NCBI GenBank assembly: GCA_027011225.1
Contig: JALVAK010000024.1
Location: 1 to 33,245, forward strand
Length of the DNA: 33,245 bases
DNA from: Nautiliaceae bacterium
GTDB taxonomy: Bacteria > Campylobacterota > Campylobacteria > Campylobacterales > Nautiliaceae
Direction of reading: 5' to 3'
Below are positions 27,246 through 33,245 of the stretch, in pieces (the first letter of the stretch is position 1; each line of letters opens with the position of its first letter). Made by a program: the position numbers and the translations under genes. Below the pieces are notes generated by a model. The model had not been told where the DNA came from and did not search any database. It was given only the letters and a program-made list of their open reading frames with translations.

Positions 27246-28439
27246 TTAGTAGATAATTTTAGCTACTACTCTTCTATTTTTTGCTCTTCCCTCAGGAGTA
27301 TCATTTGAAGCAATAGGATTTGCAGGTCCATAACCTTTATAAGTTAGTTGATTTTTATTTACTCCAAGTTTAATTAATGCTTCATATACAGCTTTTGCTC
27401 TTTTTTGAGAAAGCATTAAGTTATATTTATAACTTCCTACATTATCTGTATATCCTTGAATTTCAGCTTTAACGTTTGGATGAGCTTTTAAGAATTCTGC
27501 AAATTTTTTAATTTTTGGCATAAATTCAGGTTTAATTTTTGCACTATTATTATCAAAAGTTATGTGGAAATTATAGCTTATTGCACATCCGTTTTTATCT
27601 ACTTCCATTCCTTTTGGAGTATTAGGACATTTATCAAGATAATCAGCCACACCATCTTTATCGCTATCAATAGGACATCCATTATTATCTACTTTTACAC
27701 CTTTTGGTGTATCTACACATTTATCTAAATAGTTAGGTACACCATCACCATCACTATCTATTACACAACCATTTGCATCAACTCTTACACCAGGTTTTGT
27801 ATTAGGACATTTATCAAGATAATCTGCAACCCCATCTCTATCGCTATCAACAGGACATCCATTTGCATCTACTTTTACATTTGCTGGAGTATTAGGACAT
27901 TTATCTAAATTATCTGCTACTCCATCTCCATCGCTATCTACTACTTTTTTAACTGGTTTTTCTCCTCCAAAATCAAAACCAAGACCACCAATTAATCCAT
28001 AATGATTATCATTATTATGGAAATCTCTCATTCCTCTTGCTTCTAAAAAGATATTGAACACATCTGTAATTTTATATTTTGCACCAAAACCTAAATCTGC
28101 AACAGCAGCGTTCTCATAAGCACCTTTTACCCATTGGTACCCACCACCAATAAATGCATAAGGCACAAAGTTACTATCAATATCAAAATCATGCTCTACA
28201 TTTAACAATACTCTATTTAAAGATGTATCTTGAGTGTTTGTTTTAATACTTGTGCTTCTTTCTACTTCAAGTCTTAATATATGATTTTTAGGAAGATATT
28301 TTCCAATTCTTAAATTACCAAAATTATAATCTTTAATTGAAGAATTACTAACTGCATGTCTTCCAAAACCACCACTTATTTGATAATCAGCTGCAAATAA
28401 CGATGCTAATGTAGCTGATATCATTAATATTTTTTTCAT
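27246..28439 (-). CDS. OmpA-family outer membrane protein with thrombospondin type 3 repeats
   Basis: The 397-residue protein has a signal peptide (about 1-16, MKKILMISATLASLFAA) and a beta-barrel-like region to about 160. Four 30-residue calcium-binding-type repeats of the form DSDGDGVxDxLDKCPNTP...NGC follow at about 168-287, then an OmpA-like peptidoglycan-binding domain (about 288-397) with GYTDNVGSYKYNLMLSQKRA and NRRV. The frame is open upstream for 43 more codons, but AAGGAGAGAG before ATG 28439 and the signal peptide fix the start. It likely anchors the outer membrane to the cell wall. Confidence 0.93.
   Translation of the reverse strand: MKKILMISATLASLFAADYQISGGFGRHAVSNSSIKDYNFGNLRIGKYLPKNHILRLEVERSTSIKTNTQDTSLNRVLLNVEHDFDIDSNFVPYAFIGGGYQWVKGAYENAAVADLGFGAKYKITDVFNIFLEARGMRDFHNNDNHYGLIGGLGFDFGGEKPVKKVVDSDGDGVADNLDKCPNTPANVKVDANGCPVDSDRDGVADYLDKCPNTKPGVRVDANGCVIDSDGDGVPNYLDKCVDTPKGVKVDNNGCPIDSDKDGVADYLDKCPNTPKGMEVDKNGCAISYNFHITFDNNSAKIKPEFMPKIKKFAEFLKAHPNVKAEIQGYTDNVGSYKYNLMLSQKRAKAVYEALIKLGVNKNQLTYKGYGPANPIASNDTPEGRAKNRRVVAKIIY
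27579..27938 (-). repeat. four 90-bp tandem repeats in the ompA-like gene
   Basis: Four consecutive 30-codon units each encode DSDxDGVxxxLDKC.xTPxxVxVDxNGC with two cysteines. The units remain in frame, and the DNA is similar enough for slippage or recombination to add or remove whole units. Confidence 0.85.
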
Positions 28440-28469
28440 TCTCTCTCCTTTTTTAGCACGAATTGTAAT

Positions 28470-28505
28470 ATTATAAAATGACAATACAATGACATTTGCT
28501 ATAAT
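28470..28505. promoter_or_regulatory. divergent -10 boxes for the ompA-like gene and the phosphatase gene
   Basis: On the minus strand TATAAT is at 28475-28470, giving transcription near 28463 toward the ompA-like ATG at 28439. On the plus strand TTTGCTATAAT ends at 28505, an extended -10 toward the phosphatase ATG at 28533. The two boxes are about 24 bases apart. The short repeat ACAATACAATGACA lies between them. Confidence 0.5.
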
Positions 28506-28532
28506 TAAGAATAATTTATCGAGAGGATGAAG

Positions 28533-29249
28533 ATGAAACATTATGTAATCGGCGATGTCCATGCTCATTATGATACACTAATTAAACTTATAGATAAGTT
28601 AGATAAAAACTCAAACATTATTTTTGTGGGAGATTTAATAGATAGAGGTCCTAAGAGTAAAGAAGTAATAAATTTAGTGCGAAATAGCCCAAATTACATT
28701 AGTGTACTAGGCAATCACGAAGATATGATGATTAAATATGGTAAAAATTTTATAAAAAATTACCCCGATAATATTTTTAATGATTCACTTTTAATGTGGT
28801 ATTATAATGGAGGGCTTGAAACTTTAAAATCATATAATTTAATAAAACAAGAAGATAATAAAATTATCTGTACAAACAACAAAAAAGCGCTAAATGAATT
28901 TTATGAAGATATAAAATGGATGGAAACATTACCAATTTATCTAAAAATGCCTCATTATATTAATCAAAAACCTGTTGTAATAACACATGCAAATTGTATT
29001 GATGCATGGCCTCCAAATAATTTATGGGAATTTAAATACTTTGCCCTATGGAATAGAAATCCTCCAAAACATGAATGCAAAATATTTAATATACATGGTC
29101 ACACCCCTGTAGCATTTAATGCACAAATAACACCATGTTATGCCAATATAGATACTGGATGTTATTTAAATCCTCCGACATATGGAAAATTAAGTGCATT
29201 TTGTATAGATACACAAGAAGTTATTTCTGTACAAAAAGTTGAAATTTGA
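28533..29249 (+). CDS. PP2A-like metallophosphatase
   Basis: The 238-residue protein has the calcineurin-like metallophosphoesterase motifs in order: GDVHAHYDTL near 8, GDLIDRG near 38, GNHE near 66, ITHAN near 150 and IHGHTPV near 190. These supply the di-metal ligands Asp, His, Asn and His. The spacing matches bacterial serine/threonine phosphatases of the PrpA/PrpB or ApaH-like group; the substrate is unknown. The start is ATG 28533, because GAGAGG at 28521-28526 is too close to ATG 28527 and well placed for 28533. Confidence 0.88.
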   Translation: MKHYVIGDVHAHYDTLIKLIDKLDKNSNIIFVGDLIDRGPKSKEVINLVRNSPNYISVLGNHEDMMIKYGKNFIKNYPDNIFNDSLLMWYYNGGLETLKSYNLIKQEDNKIICTNNKKALNEFYEDIKWMETLPIYLKMPHYINQKPVVITHANCIDAWPPNNLWEFKYFALWNRNPPKHECKIFNIHGHTPVAFNAQITPCYANIDTGCYLNPPTYGKLSAFCIDTQEVISVQKVEI

Positions 29250-29261
29250 AAAATAATTTAA

Positions 29262-29352
<91 letters not shown>

Positions 29353-29366
29353 ATTTGTGGAGTAAA

Positions 29367-29395
29367 ATTATAATAAATTTTTAAATCAATTTCAA
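29367..29395 (-). promoter_or_regulatory. tRNA-Ser promoter
   Basis: Minus-strand TTGAAA (29395-29390) and TATAAT (29372-29367) are separated by 17 bases and end 14 bases before the tRNA 5' end, consistent with a short processed leader. Confidence 0.75.
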
Positions 29396-29460
29396 TAGAA
29401 AAAAAGTTTTTTTTAAATTTATTATCTAAAAAATCATCTTAGTGCTTTAGTTTTTATCAT

Positions 29461-29500
29461 ATAAAAAAGAAAAAAAGAGCTCCTTTTAGCAAGATGAGCT
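29461..29500 (-). terminator. terminator of the NifX/RAMP-like cassette
   Basis: On the minus strand AGCTC (29500-29496) pairs with GAGCT (29482-29478) and is followed by a T-rich tract of about 16 bases (29476-29461). An alternative 7-bp stem (GCTAAAA 29498-29504 with TTTTAGC 29484-29490) shares bases with it, so the two cannot form together. The remainder of the 156-base gap up to the tRNA promoter is AT-rich. Confidence 0.6.
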
Positions 29501-29508
29501 AAAATTGT

Positions 29509-29880
29509 TTACTTTAATTCATCCTTAATTTTTTCCAATACTTCAAGCGCATTATCTCCATCACTTTTTCTAACCATTATAGGAGTAATCCCTTCTCTTA
29601 AAATAGCCTCTTTCATATTAGGTCCAAGCGCTCTACATACTATATATTTACACTCTCCTAAATTTGCAGCTTTTACATGTGAGTGGTGATGATTTATCTC
29701 TTCTTCGCTATGCTCTTCATGATGATGTCCGTGCTCATGCTCTTTTGCATGAGGATTTTCTCTTAAATCTACTAATTTAAATTCATTCCCATCAAATTCA
29801 AAAATTGCAAAATAAGGAGCTCTTCCCGTTCTTGTAAAAATCTCTAAATTTTCTCCATATACTGGCAGCGCTATTTTCAT
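29509..29880 (-). CDS. NifX/NifB-type dinitrogenase iron-molybdenum cofactor domain protein with His-rich loop
   Basis: The 123-residue protein is one Nitro_FeMo-Co domain (NifX/NafY/VnfX/MTH1175 group): IALPVYGENLEIFTRTGRAPYFAIFEF at the start, then LGECKYIVCRALGPNMKEAILREGITPIMV. Residues 44-68 form an insertion with eleven histidines in 25 residues (HEHGHHH, NHHHSH), which is likely a metal-binding loop. The family carries metal clusters or cofactor precursors; no nif genes are nearby, so a role in nitrogen fixation is not implied. Its start overlaps the RAMP-like gene by four bases. Confidence 0.82.
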   Translation of the reverse strand: MKIALPVYGENLEIFTRTGRAPYFAIFEFDGNEFKLVDLRENPHAKEHEHGHHHEEHSEEEINHHHSHVKAANLGECKYIVCRALGPNMKEAILREGITPIMVRKSDGDNALEVLEKIKDELK

Positions 29881-30587
29881 TTAATCTCTCCCCATCCTAA
29901 AAATTCATTAGTTCTTGGCAAATATAATACATCTTTTGGACGTATATCAATATGTAGATTTTTAAGTAAGTAATCTCTAACTTCTTTAATTCTCCAGAAA
30001 AACAATAAATCTCCCTTATAAGGAGTATTTGTCCACCTACCAACACGAATTGGAATCTCCCACTCATTTGCTACTTGATTTTGATACTCAGCTATTAAAT
30101 CTTCAAATTCAGTATCTTTAAGTGCTTTATGCTCATATTCAAGTAATGCCCTTGAGTAAGCTTTGCAAGCATTTTTTATTTTTTCCATATTACTTGATTT
30201 AATTTCAATATCTTCTAAAGCCCCTTTAAATGTTTCTGCCCTAAAAGATTTTACAAACTCTTTTTTTTCTAAATCAAATACTTTTATAAGCTCGTTTTTA
30301 ATATCTTTTTTTGAAAGATAAATTTTATGAGGTATTTCAATCCCATCTAAAATAGGATATTTATCAAATACTCTTTTTTTAACTTCCTTGCTTATTTCTT
30401 TAAGTTTTGGTTTTTGCATTAAATATTTTCTAACAATTCTCTCAAGCTCTTTATCTTTTTTTATGTAATAAAAAACTACCGCGCTCTCTAACGCTTCAAG
30501 TATTTCATTTCTTGGGATAAACTTCCCATTTTCATCTTCTAAAAATTCTTCCTTCTCACTAGCCACAGGGCTCCAAAATATAAGCAT
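29877..30587 (-). CDS. possible RAMP-superfamily (Csm5-like) protein, function unknown
   Basis: The 236-residue protein lacks a signal peptide or membrane segment. Both ends recall Csm5-like type III CRISPR RAMP proteins. SPVAS at 6-10 lies where SPVHIGSG is normal. GKFIPRNEILEALESAV at 21-37 lies where GKxYIPGSSLKGAIRTAL is normal. The C-terminus IPIRVGRWTN (178-187) and LPRTNEFLGWGEIK (223-236) resembles the glycine-rich and PKTR...LGW end. The glycines are lost at the N-terminal motif, and the protein is shorter than Csm5 (usually over 330). No cas genes or CRISPR array are present, so a CRISPR role is inferred weakly; it may be a repurposed RAMP or a chance resemblance. It lies between two co-transcribed genes. 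Confidence 0.4.
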   Translation of the reverse strand: MLIFWSPVASEKEEFLEDENGKFIPRNEILEALESAVVFYYIKKDKELERIVRKYLMQKPKLKEISKEVKKRVFDKYPILDGIEIPHKIYLSKKDIKNELIKVFDLEKKEFVKSFRAETFKGALEDIEIKSSNMEKIKNACKAYSRALLEYEHKALKDTEFEDLIAEYQNQVANEWEIPIRVGRWTNTPYKGDLLFFWRIKEVRDYLLKNLHIDIRPKDVLYLPRTNEFLGWGEIK

Positions 30588-30596
30588 ATTTTCTCC

Positions 30597-31280
30597 TTAC
30601 TTAAATTCAGCCAGTGCTTTATCTATTTTTTGTGAAATTTTCTCATCAAATAGTGCAATAGTCGGTACCATCCATTCCATCCAATATCTTGCTTCACCAC
30701 TTTTATTTTCTCCAAAATAAGCAAGAGCTACTCTTCCAAATCCCATCTCTTTTTCAATTTTTTTTGCATCTCTTAAAAATCTTCTAGCAACTGGTGGAAG
30801 TTCTTCAAATGGAAGTGGTTTTCCTTCATCCCCATGTTTTTTAACTAAACTTGCAGCACTTCCAAGATTTCTAATAGCTTCTAAAATTTTTATAAATTTA
30901 TGTTTTTTAAGAAATGCCACTAAAATTTCTCCTGCTGGAATATGTAAAATTGGAGTATCTATATCATCTTCTCTTAAATATACATATAAATATGCTCTAC
31001 CTTCAATCATTTCTATTTTTGCAAAAAGCTTTTTATTTTTTGGAAGCTCTTTTAAAATTTCAACTACTTCATAACTTTTTTCATTTTCTTCATATTTATC
31101 ACCAACATTTTTATCACTAGCTGCAAAAAATCCTTCTTCTCCATCGATTTTTCCAAATACTAAATCAAATCCCCATTTTTTAAGTTGCTTGATTTTAAAT
31201 TCTCTCTCTCTTTCTGGATTTCCAAGAGTTTCAAATACAAGTGTATTTAAAAGCTGTGCTTCTCTAAGCTCTGTTATCAT
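30597..31280 (-). CDS. conserved-looking hypothetical protein, first gene of the cassette
   Basis: The 227-residue soluble protein has no signal peptide or membrane segment. It begins with a helical segment followed by a beta-rich N-terminal part with [20 protein letters not shown] at about 36-55 and [17 protein letters not shown] at about 88-104. The C-terminal half is helix-rich ([35 protein letters not shown]), and tryptophans occur near the end (YWMEWMVP). I do not recognise a family. GGAGAAA before ATG 31280 and the consensus promoter upstream show that it is expressed. It is nine bases from the RAMP-like gene, so the two almost certainly work together. Confidence 0.75.
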   Translation of the reverse strand: MITELREAQLLNTLVFETLGNPEREREFKIKQLKKWGFDLVFGKIDGEEGFFAASDKNVGDKYEENEKSYEVVEILKELPKNKKLFAKIEMIEGRAYLYVYLREDDIDTPILHIPAGEILVAFLKKHKFIKILEAIRNLGSAASLVKKHGDEGKPLPFEELPPVARRFLRDAKKIEKEMGFGRVALAYFGENKSGEARYWMEWMVPTIALFDEKISQKIDKALAEFK

Positions 31281-31305
31281 AAATTTCTCCTTTTAGTTTT
31301 TAAAA

Positions 31306-31334
31306 ATTATATCATTTGAGTTATACTATGTCAA
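31306..31334 (-). promoter_or_regulatory. consensus sigma70 promoter of the three-gene cassette
   Basis: TTGACA (31334-31329) and TATAAT (31311-31306) on the minus strand have a 17-base spacer, an exact consensus promoter, with transcription expected near 31299 and a leader of about 19 bases. It lies just after the queD stop, so the cassette is independent of the queuosine genes. Confidence 0.85.
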
Positions 31335-31352
31335 GTTTTATAAATTAAGAAG

Positions 31353-31937
31353 CTAAATTTCGTTTGGAGCTTTTAGTTTCTCTCCCTTTAAAATTTTCTC
31401 CCACATACTTTTATCTCTCCATTCTTCTTTTACTCTTTGAGAAAATTTTATATCTTCTAATTTTATCTCTCCCATATTTTTAAAATTATAAGCATCTTCT
31501 CTAAAACATTCAGCATACCCTGTATCTGTTTCATGTACTACAATTGAATGAAGTTTAATTTCTCTCTCACCATTTCTAAATTCCATAAGCTCTAATATTC
31601 TATCAATTATTAAAAAAAAGACTCTGCTAAATTGCTCAGCACTTGGATTTACTGGAAGCTCAACCCATCTTTCGCTAAATTTCTTAGCAAATTTCAAATA
31701 TTCAGGATTATCCCCACTCCATAAAGTAATAGCATGGTCAAAACTATCAATCAAATCTTTAATATAAAGTTTCATAAGTCCAAAATCATAAACCATTTGT
31801 CCATTATCTAAAAAATTTGATTCTAACTTTACTTCTACTTTGTAGCTATGCCCATGAATTGATTTTGAGCATCTCCTAGAAGTGCAATGTCTTACAATAT
31901 GAGCATTTTCAAATTTAAAAAGTTTTCTAATAATCAT
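31353..31937 (-). CDS. queD: QueD-type 6-carboxytetrahydropterin synthase
   Basis: The 194-residue protein has the PTPS-fold active-site residues: zinc-binding H13 in FENAHIVRH, H28 and H30 in SIHGHSYKVEV, and the catalytic Cys23 five residues before H28. VYDFGLMK, DSFDHAITLW and the terminal ETDTGYAECF glutamate are also present. QueD makes 6-carboxy-tetrahydropterin from dihydroneopterin triphosphate in the queuosine pathway. It directly abuts queE, whose enzyme takes the next step. It is longer than E. coli QueD (121), mostly from an insertion around residues 75-110 and a C-terminal tail of about 45 residues. Confidence 0.9.
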   Translation of the reverse strand: MIIRKLFKFENAHIVRHCTSRRCSKSIHGHSYKVEVKLESNFLDNGQMVYDFGLMKLYIKDLIDSFDHAITLWSGDNPEYLKFAKKFSERWVELPVNPSAEQFSRVFFLIIDRILELMEFRNGEREIKLHSIVVHETDTGYAECFREDAYNFKNMGEIKLEDIKFSQRVKEEWRDKSMWEKILKGEKLKAPNEI

Positions 31938-32660
31938 TTAAACTCCTCTTTTTTTACCAAAAAGCCTTATATGAAGCCTATCTGAATATTTATACCCATT
32001 TTTCAAACAAAAATCAAATACAAAAGGAGCATTTTTTTCAAGTTCCTCTTTAGTAGAGCCAAGTGGCATACAATAAATTGGAATATCAACTCCTCTTGCA
32101 ATATCTTCAATCTCTTCTTTCAAATCCCTATCAACTACAAACTTAAAAAAACTTTTTTTTGCATTTTCTGCAATACTTTTAATAACTTCTTTTTTTACTC
32201 TTTTTTTATATTCTTCGCCACTATTTGACAACTTAACACTCATCGCAAAAGCTATATTTTTATACAAAGGATATTTTTCAAAATCAGGAGAAATAGTAGC
32301 ATTTGTCTCAATCGTAATATTTCCTCTAAACCACTCAATAATTGGATAAAGTCTATCAAAATAAAGTCCAGGCTCCCCACCAGTAATTACTAAATCAGGC
32401 TTAAATTTAAGATATTTTTTTATCTCTTTTTTAATATCTTCTATACTTAAATTTTTCCACTCACTCTTAAATTTTTTATCAACTGCATAATAACTATCAC
32501 ACCCCCTATCACTAAATCCAGGACAAGTTAAATTGCATCCTCCAACTCTAATAAACACACTTGGATTTCCTGAATATTTTCCTTCACCTTGAATGGAATA
32601 AAATATCTCACTTACCGGTATTCTCCATTCTCCATTCTCAATTCTCAAATTACTCTCCAC
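31938..32660 (-). CDS. queE: QueE-type 7-carboxy-7-deazaguanine synthase (radical SAM)
   Basis: The 240-residue radical-SAM enzyme would convert 6-carboxytetrahydropterin to 7-carboxy-7-deazaguanine. The N-terminus FYSIQGEGKYSGNPSVFIRVGGCNL is typical of QueE and ITGGEPGLY is the SAM-binding GGEP motif. The cluster cysteines are C42, C46 and C54 (C-x3-C-x7-C, with Asp after the third), instead of the usual C-x3-C-x2-C. Start: GTG 32660 gives the listed frame; TTG 32648 with GGAG six bases upstream is also possible and would lose four residues. Four heptamer repeats cover codons 5-14. It overlaps the upstream FAH gene by 16 bases. Confidence 0.88.
   Translation of the reverse strand: MESNLRIENGEWRIPVSEIFYSIQGEGKYSGNPSVFIRVGGCNLTCPGFSDRGCDSYYAVDKKFKSEWKNLSIEDIKKEIKKYLKFKPDLVITGGEPGLYFDRLYPIIEWFRGNITIETNATISPDFEKYPLYKNIAFAMSVKLSNSGEEYKKRVKKEVIKSIAENAKKSFFKFVVDRDLKEEIEDIARGVDIPIYCMPLGSTKEELEKNAPFVFDFCLKNGYKYSDRLHIRLFGKKRGV
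32620..32647 (-). repeat. four tandem heptamers at the start of queE
   Basis: The minus strand reads TGAGAAT twice and GGAGAAT twice, exactly 28 bases. The first unit contains the TGA stop of the upstream FAH gene, and the rest lie in the first 14 codons of queE. Because seven is not a multiple of three, gain or loss of a unit would shift the queE frame relative to its upstream starts. Confidence 0.8.
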
Positions 32661-33244
32661 TTTTTCTCAACCAATACTTTTCCATTTTTATAAATTCTAC
32701 CTATAAACTCATCTCCTTTTTCTACTCTCCCAACTCCTTTTGGAGTCCCACTCATTATAATGTCTCCATCATCAAGCCCAAAAATTTCATCTATGTCACT
32801 AACTAAAAAATCTGGCTTATACATCATAAGATTAATTCCGCCTCTTTGAGCAACTTTACCATTTTTGATTACTTCAACTTCTAAATTCTCTACATTATCA
32901 ATTTCTACAAAATCACTAAATACTGCAGCACCCTTAAATGCTTTAGCCCTCTCCCAAGGAAGCCCTTTTTGTTTTAATTTTGTTTGAATATCTCTTAGAG
33001 TCAAATCAAACCCAAATCCAACAGCTACTATTTTTTTATTTTCAATTAAAAAACTAATCTCCCCTTCATAATGAAGCCCATCTTTATAAATAATCTCATC
33101 ACTAATAGAGCTATTTGGCTTTATAAAATAAACAGGCTCACTTGGTATTTCATTATTAAGCTCTTTTACATGCTCTACATAATTTCTACCAACACAAACT
33201 ATTTTACAAGGAGTTATTTTTTCTCGAAAGTTAATTGTTTTCAT
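32645..33244 (-). CDS. fumarylacetoacetate-hydrolase-family protein
   Basis: The 199-residue protein is a single FAH domain, as in FAHD1-type acylpyruvases and YcgM: IVCVGRNYVEHVKELNN at the start, metal-site LHYEGEISFLI at about 57-67, KGAAVFSDFVEI, and GDIIMSGTPKGVGRV near the end. The family cleaves C-C bonds in fumarylpyruvate or acylpyruvates or decarboxylates oxaloacetate; the substrate here is not determinable. The ATG lies at the last bases of the window. Its stop is within the queE start region. Confidence 0.85.
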   Translation of the reverse strand: MKTINFREKITPCKIVCVGRNYVEHVKELNNEIPSEPVYFIKPNSSISDEIIYKDGLHYEGEISFLIENKKIVAVGFGFDLTLRDIQTKLKQKGLPWERAKAFKGAAVFSDFVEIDNVENLEVEVIKNGKVAQRGGINLMMYKPDFLVSDIDEIFGLDDGDIIMSGTPKGVGRVEKGDEFIGRIYKNGKVLVEKKWRVI

Positions 33245-33245
33245 T

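Noticed and set aside
28440-28568. 43-codon upstream extension of the ompA-like gene
   Set aside because: It has no ribosome site, crosses both divergent promoters, and would hide the signal peptide that starts at 28439.
29509-29880. Nitrogen-fixation role for the NifX-domain protein
   Set aside because: No nif genes are nearby, and the domain is widespread in non-diazotrophs.
29509-31280. A type III CRISPR-Cas locus
   Set aside because: Only one weakly RAMP-like protein is present; no repeat array, Cas10, Cas6, Cas1 or Cas2 appears in the window.

Overview
The window is about 33 kb of AT-rich, densely packed bacterial chromosome. Several independent markers point to the Campylobacterota (epsilonproteobacteria): a small HP0268-type protein next to miaB and divergent from nusA, a single XerH-type recombinase, a 70-residue S21 protein with the class-specific C-terminus, a pyrG-recJ pair, and lysine-, isoleucine- and glutamate-rich proteins. 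A deep-branching, vent-type group such as the Nautiliales is my best guess; I cannot name the genus from the sequence alone. No CRISPR array, insertion sequence or prophage is visible, so most of this is core chromosome.

Layout. (1) 1-2556: the 3' tip of a plus-strand gene (probably murB) meets a minus-strand operon of nusA, a DUF475/TerC-like membrane protein and a pseudopilin. (2) 2628-7293: a plus-strand run of an HP0268-like nuclease, miaB, a membrane/TPR-like protein whose only plausible start is ATA, xerH and three genes with PilM/PilN/PilO-like architecture. (3) 7248-9130: a BaiN-like flavoprotein (minus), then a YbgC thioesterase and YraN (plus). (4) 9180-16516: a six-gene minus-strand operon of pyrG, recJ, a cyclic-nucleotide-binding-domain protein, mnmD, a di-haem peroxidase and a membrane GGDEF/EAL protein. 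(5) 16666-21806: rpsU with its terminator, tsaD, an OmpR-type two-component pair and a DUF255 thioredoxin-fold protein. (6) 21847-24166: a strongly structured candidate leader or small RNA, a two-domain SagB-like nitroreductase, a coiled-coil protein with a consensus promoter, and the SRP RNA. (7) 24373-28439: mscS, a ClC channel/transporter, marC and an OmpA-like porin. (8) 28533-29352: a PP2A-like phosphatase and tRNA-Ser(GCT). (9) 29509-31280: an unusual three-gene cassette with its own perfect sigma70 promoter. (10) 31353-33244: queD, queE and an FAH-family enzyme.

How the genes work together. tRNA modification is heavily represented: miaB (ms2i6A), mnmD (mnm5U), tsaD (t6A) and queD/queE (queuosine precursor). 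The pseudopilin and the PilMNO-like genes look like parts of a type II secretion, type IV pilus or competence machine whose secretin and ATPase lie elsewhere. The peroxidase and the EAL protein overlap by four bases and may link periplasmic redox state to cyclic-di-GMP breakdown.

The best candidates for something undescribed are the cassette at 29509-31334 and the RNA-like element at 21859-21994. The cassette comprises a protein with Csm5/RAMP-like termini but no CRISPR context, a protein of unknown family and a NifX-domain protein with a histidine-rich loop. The RNA element has a 13-bp closing stem, an internal bubble with a small 3' hairpin and a long terminal stem, beginning at a predicted transcription start.
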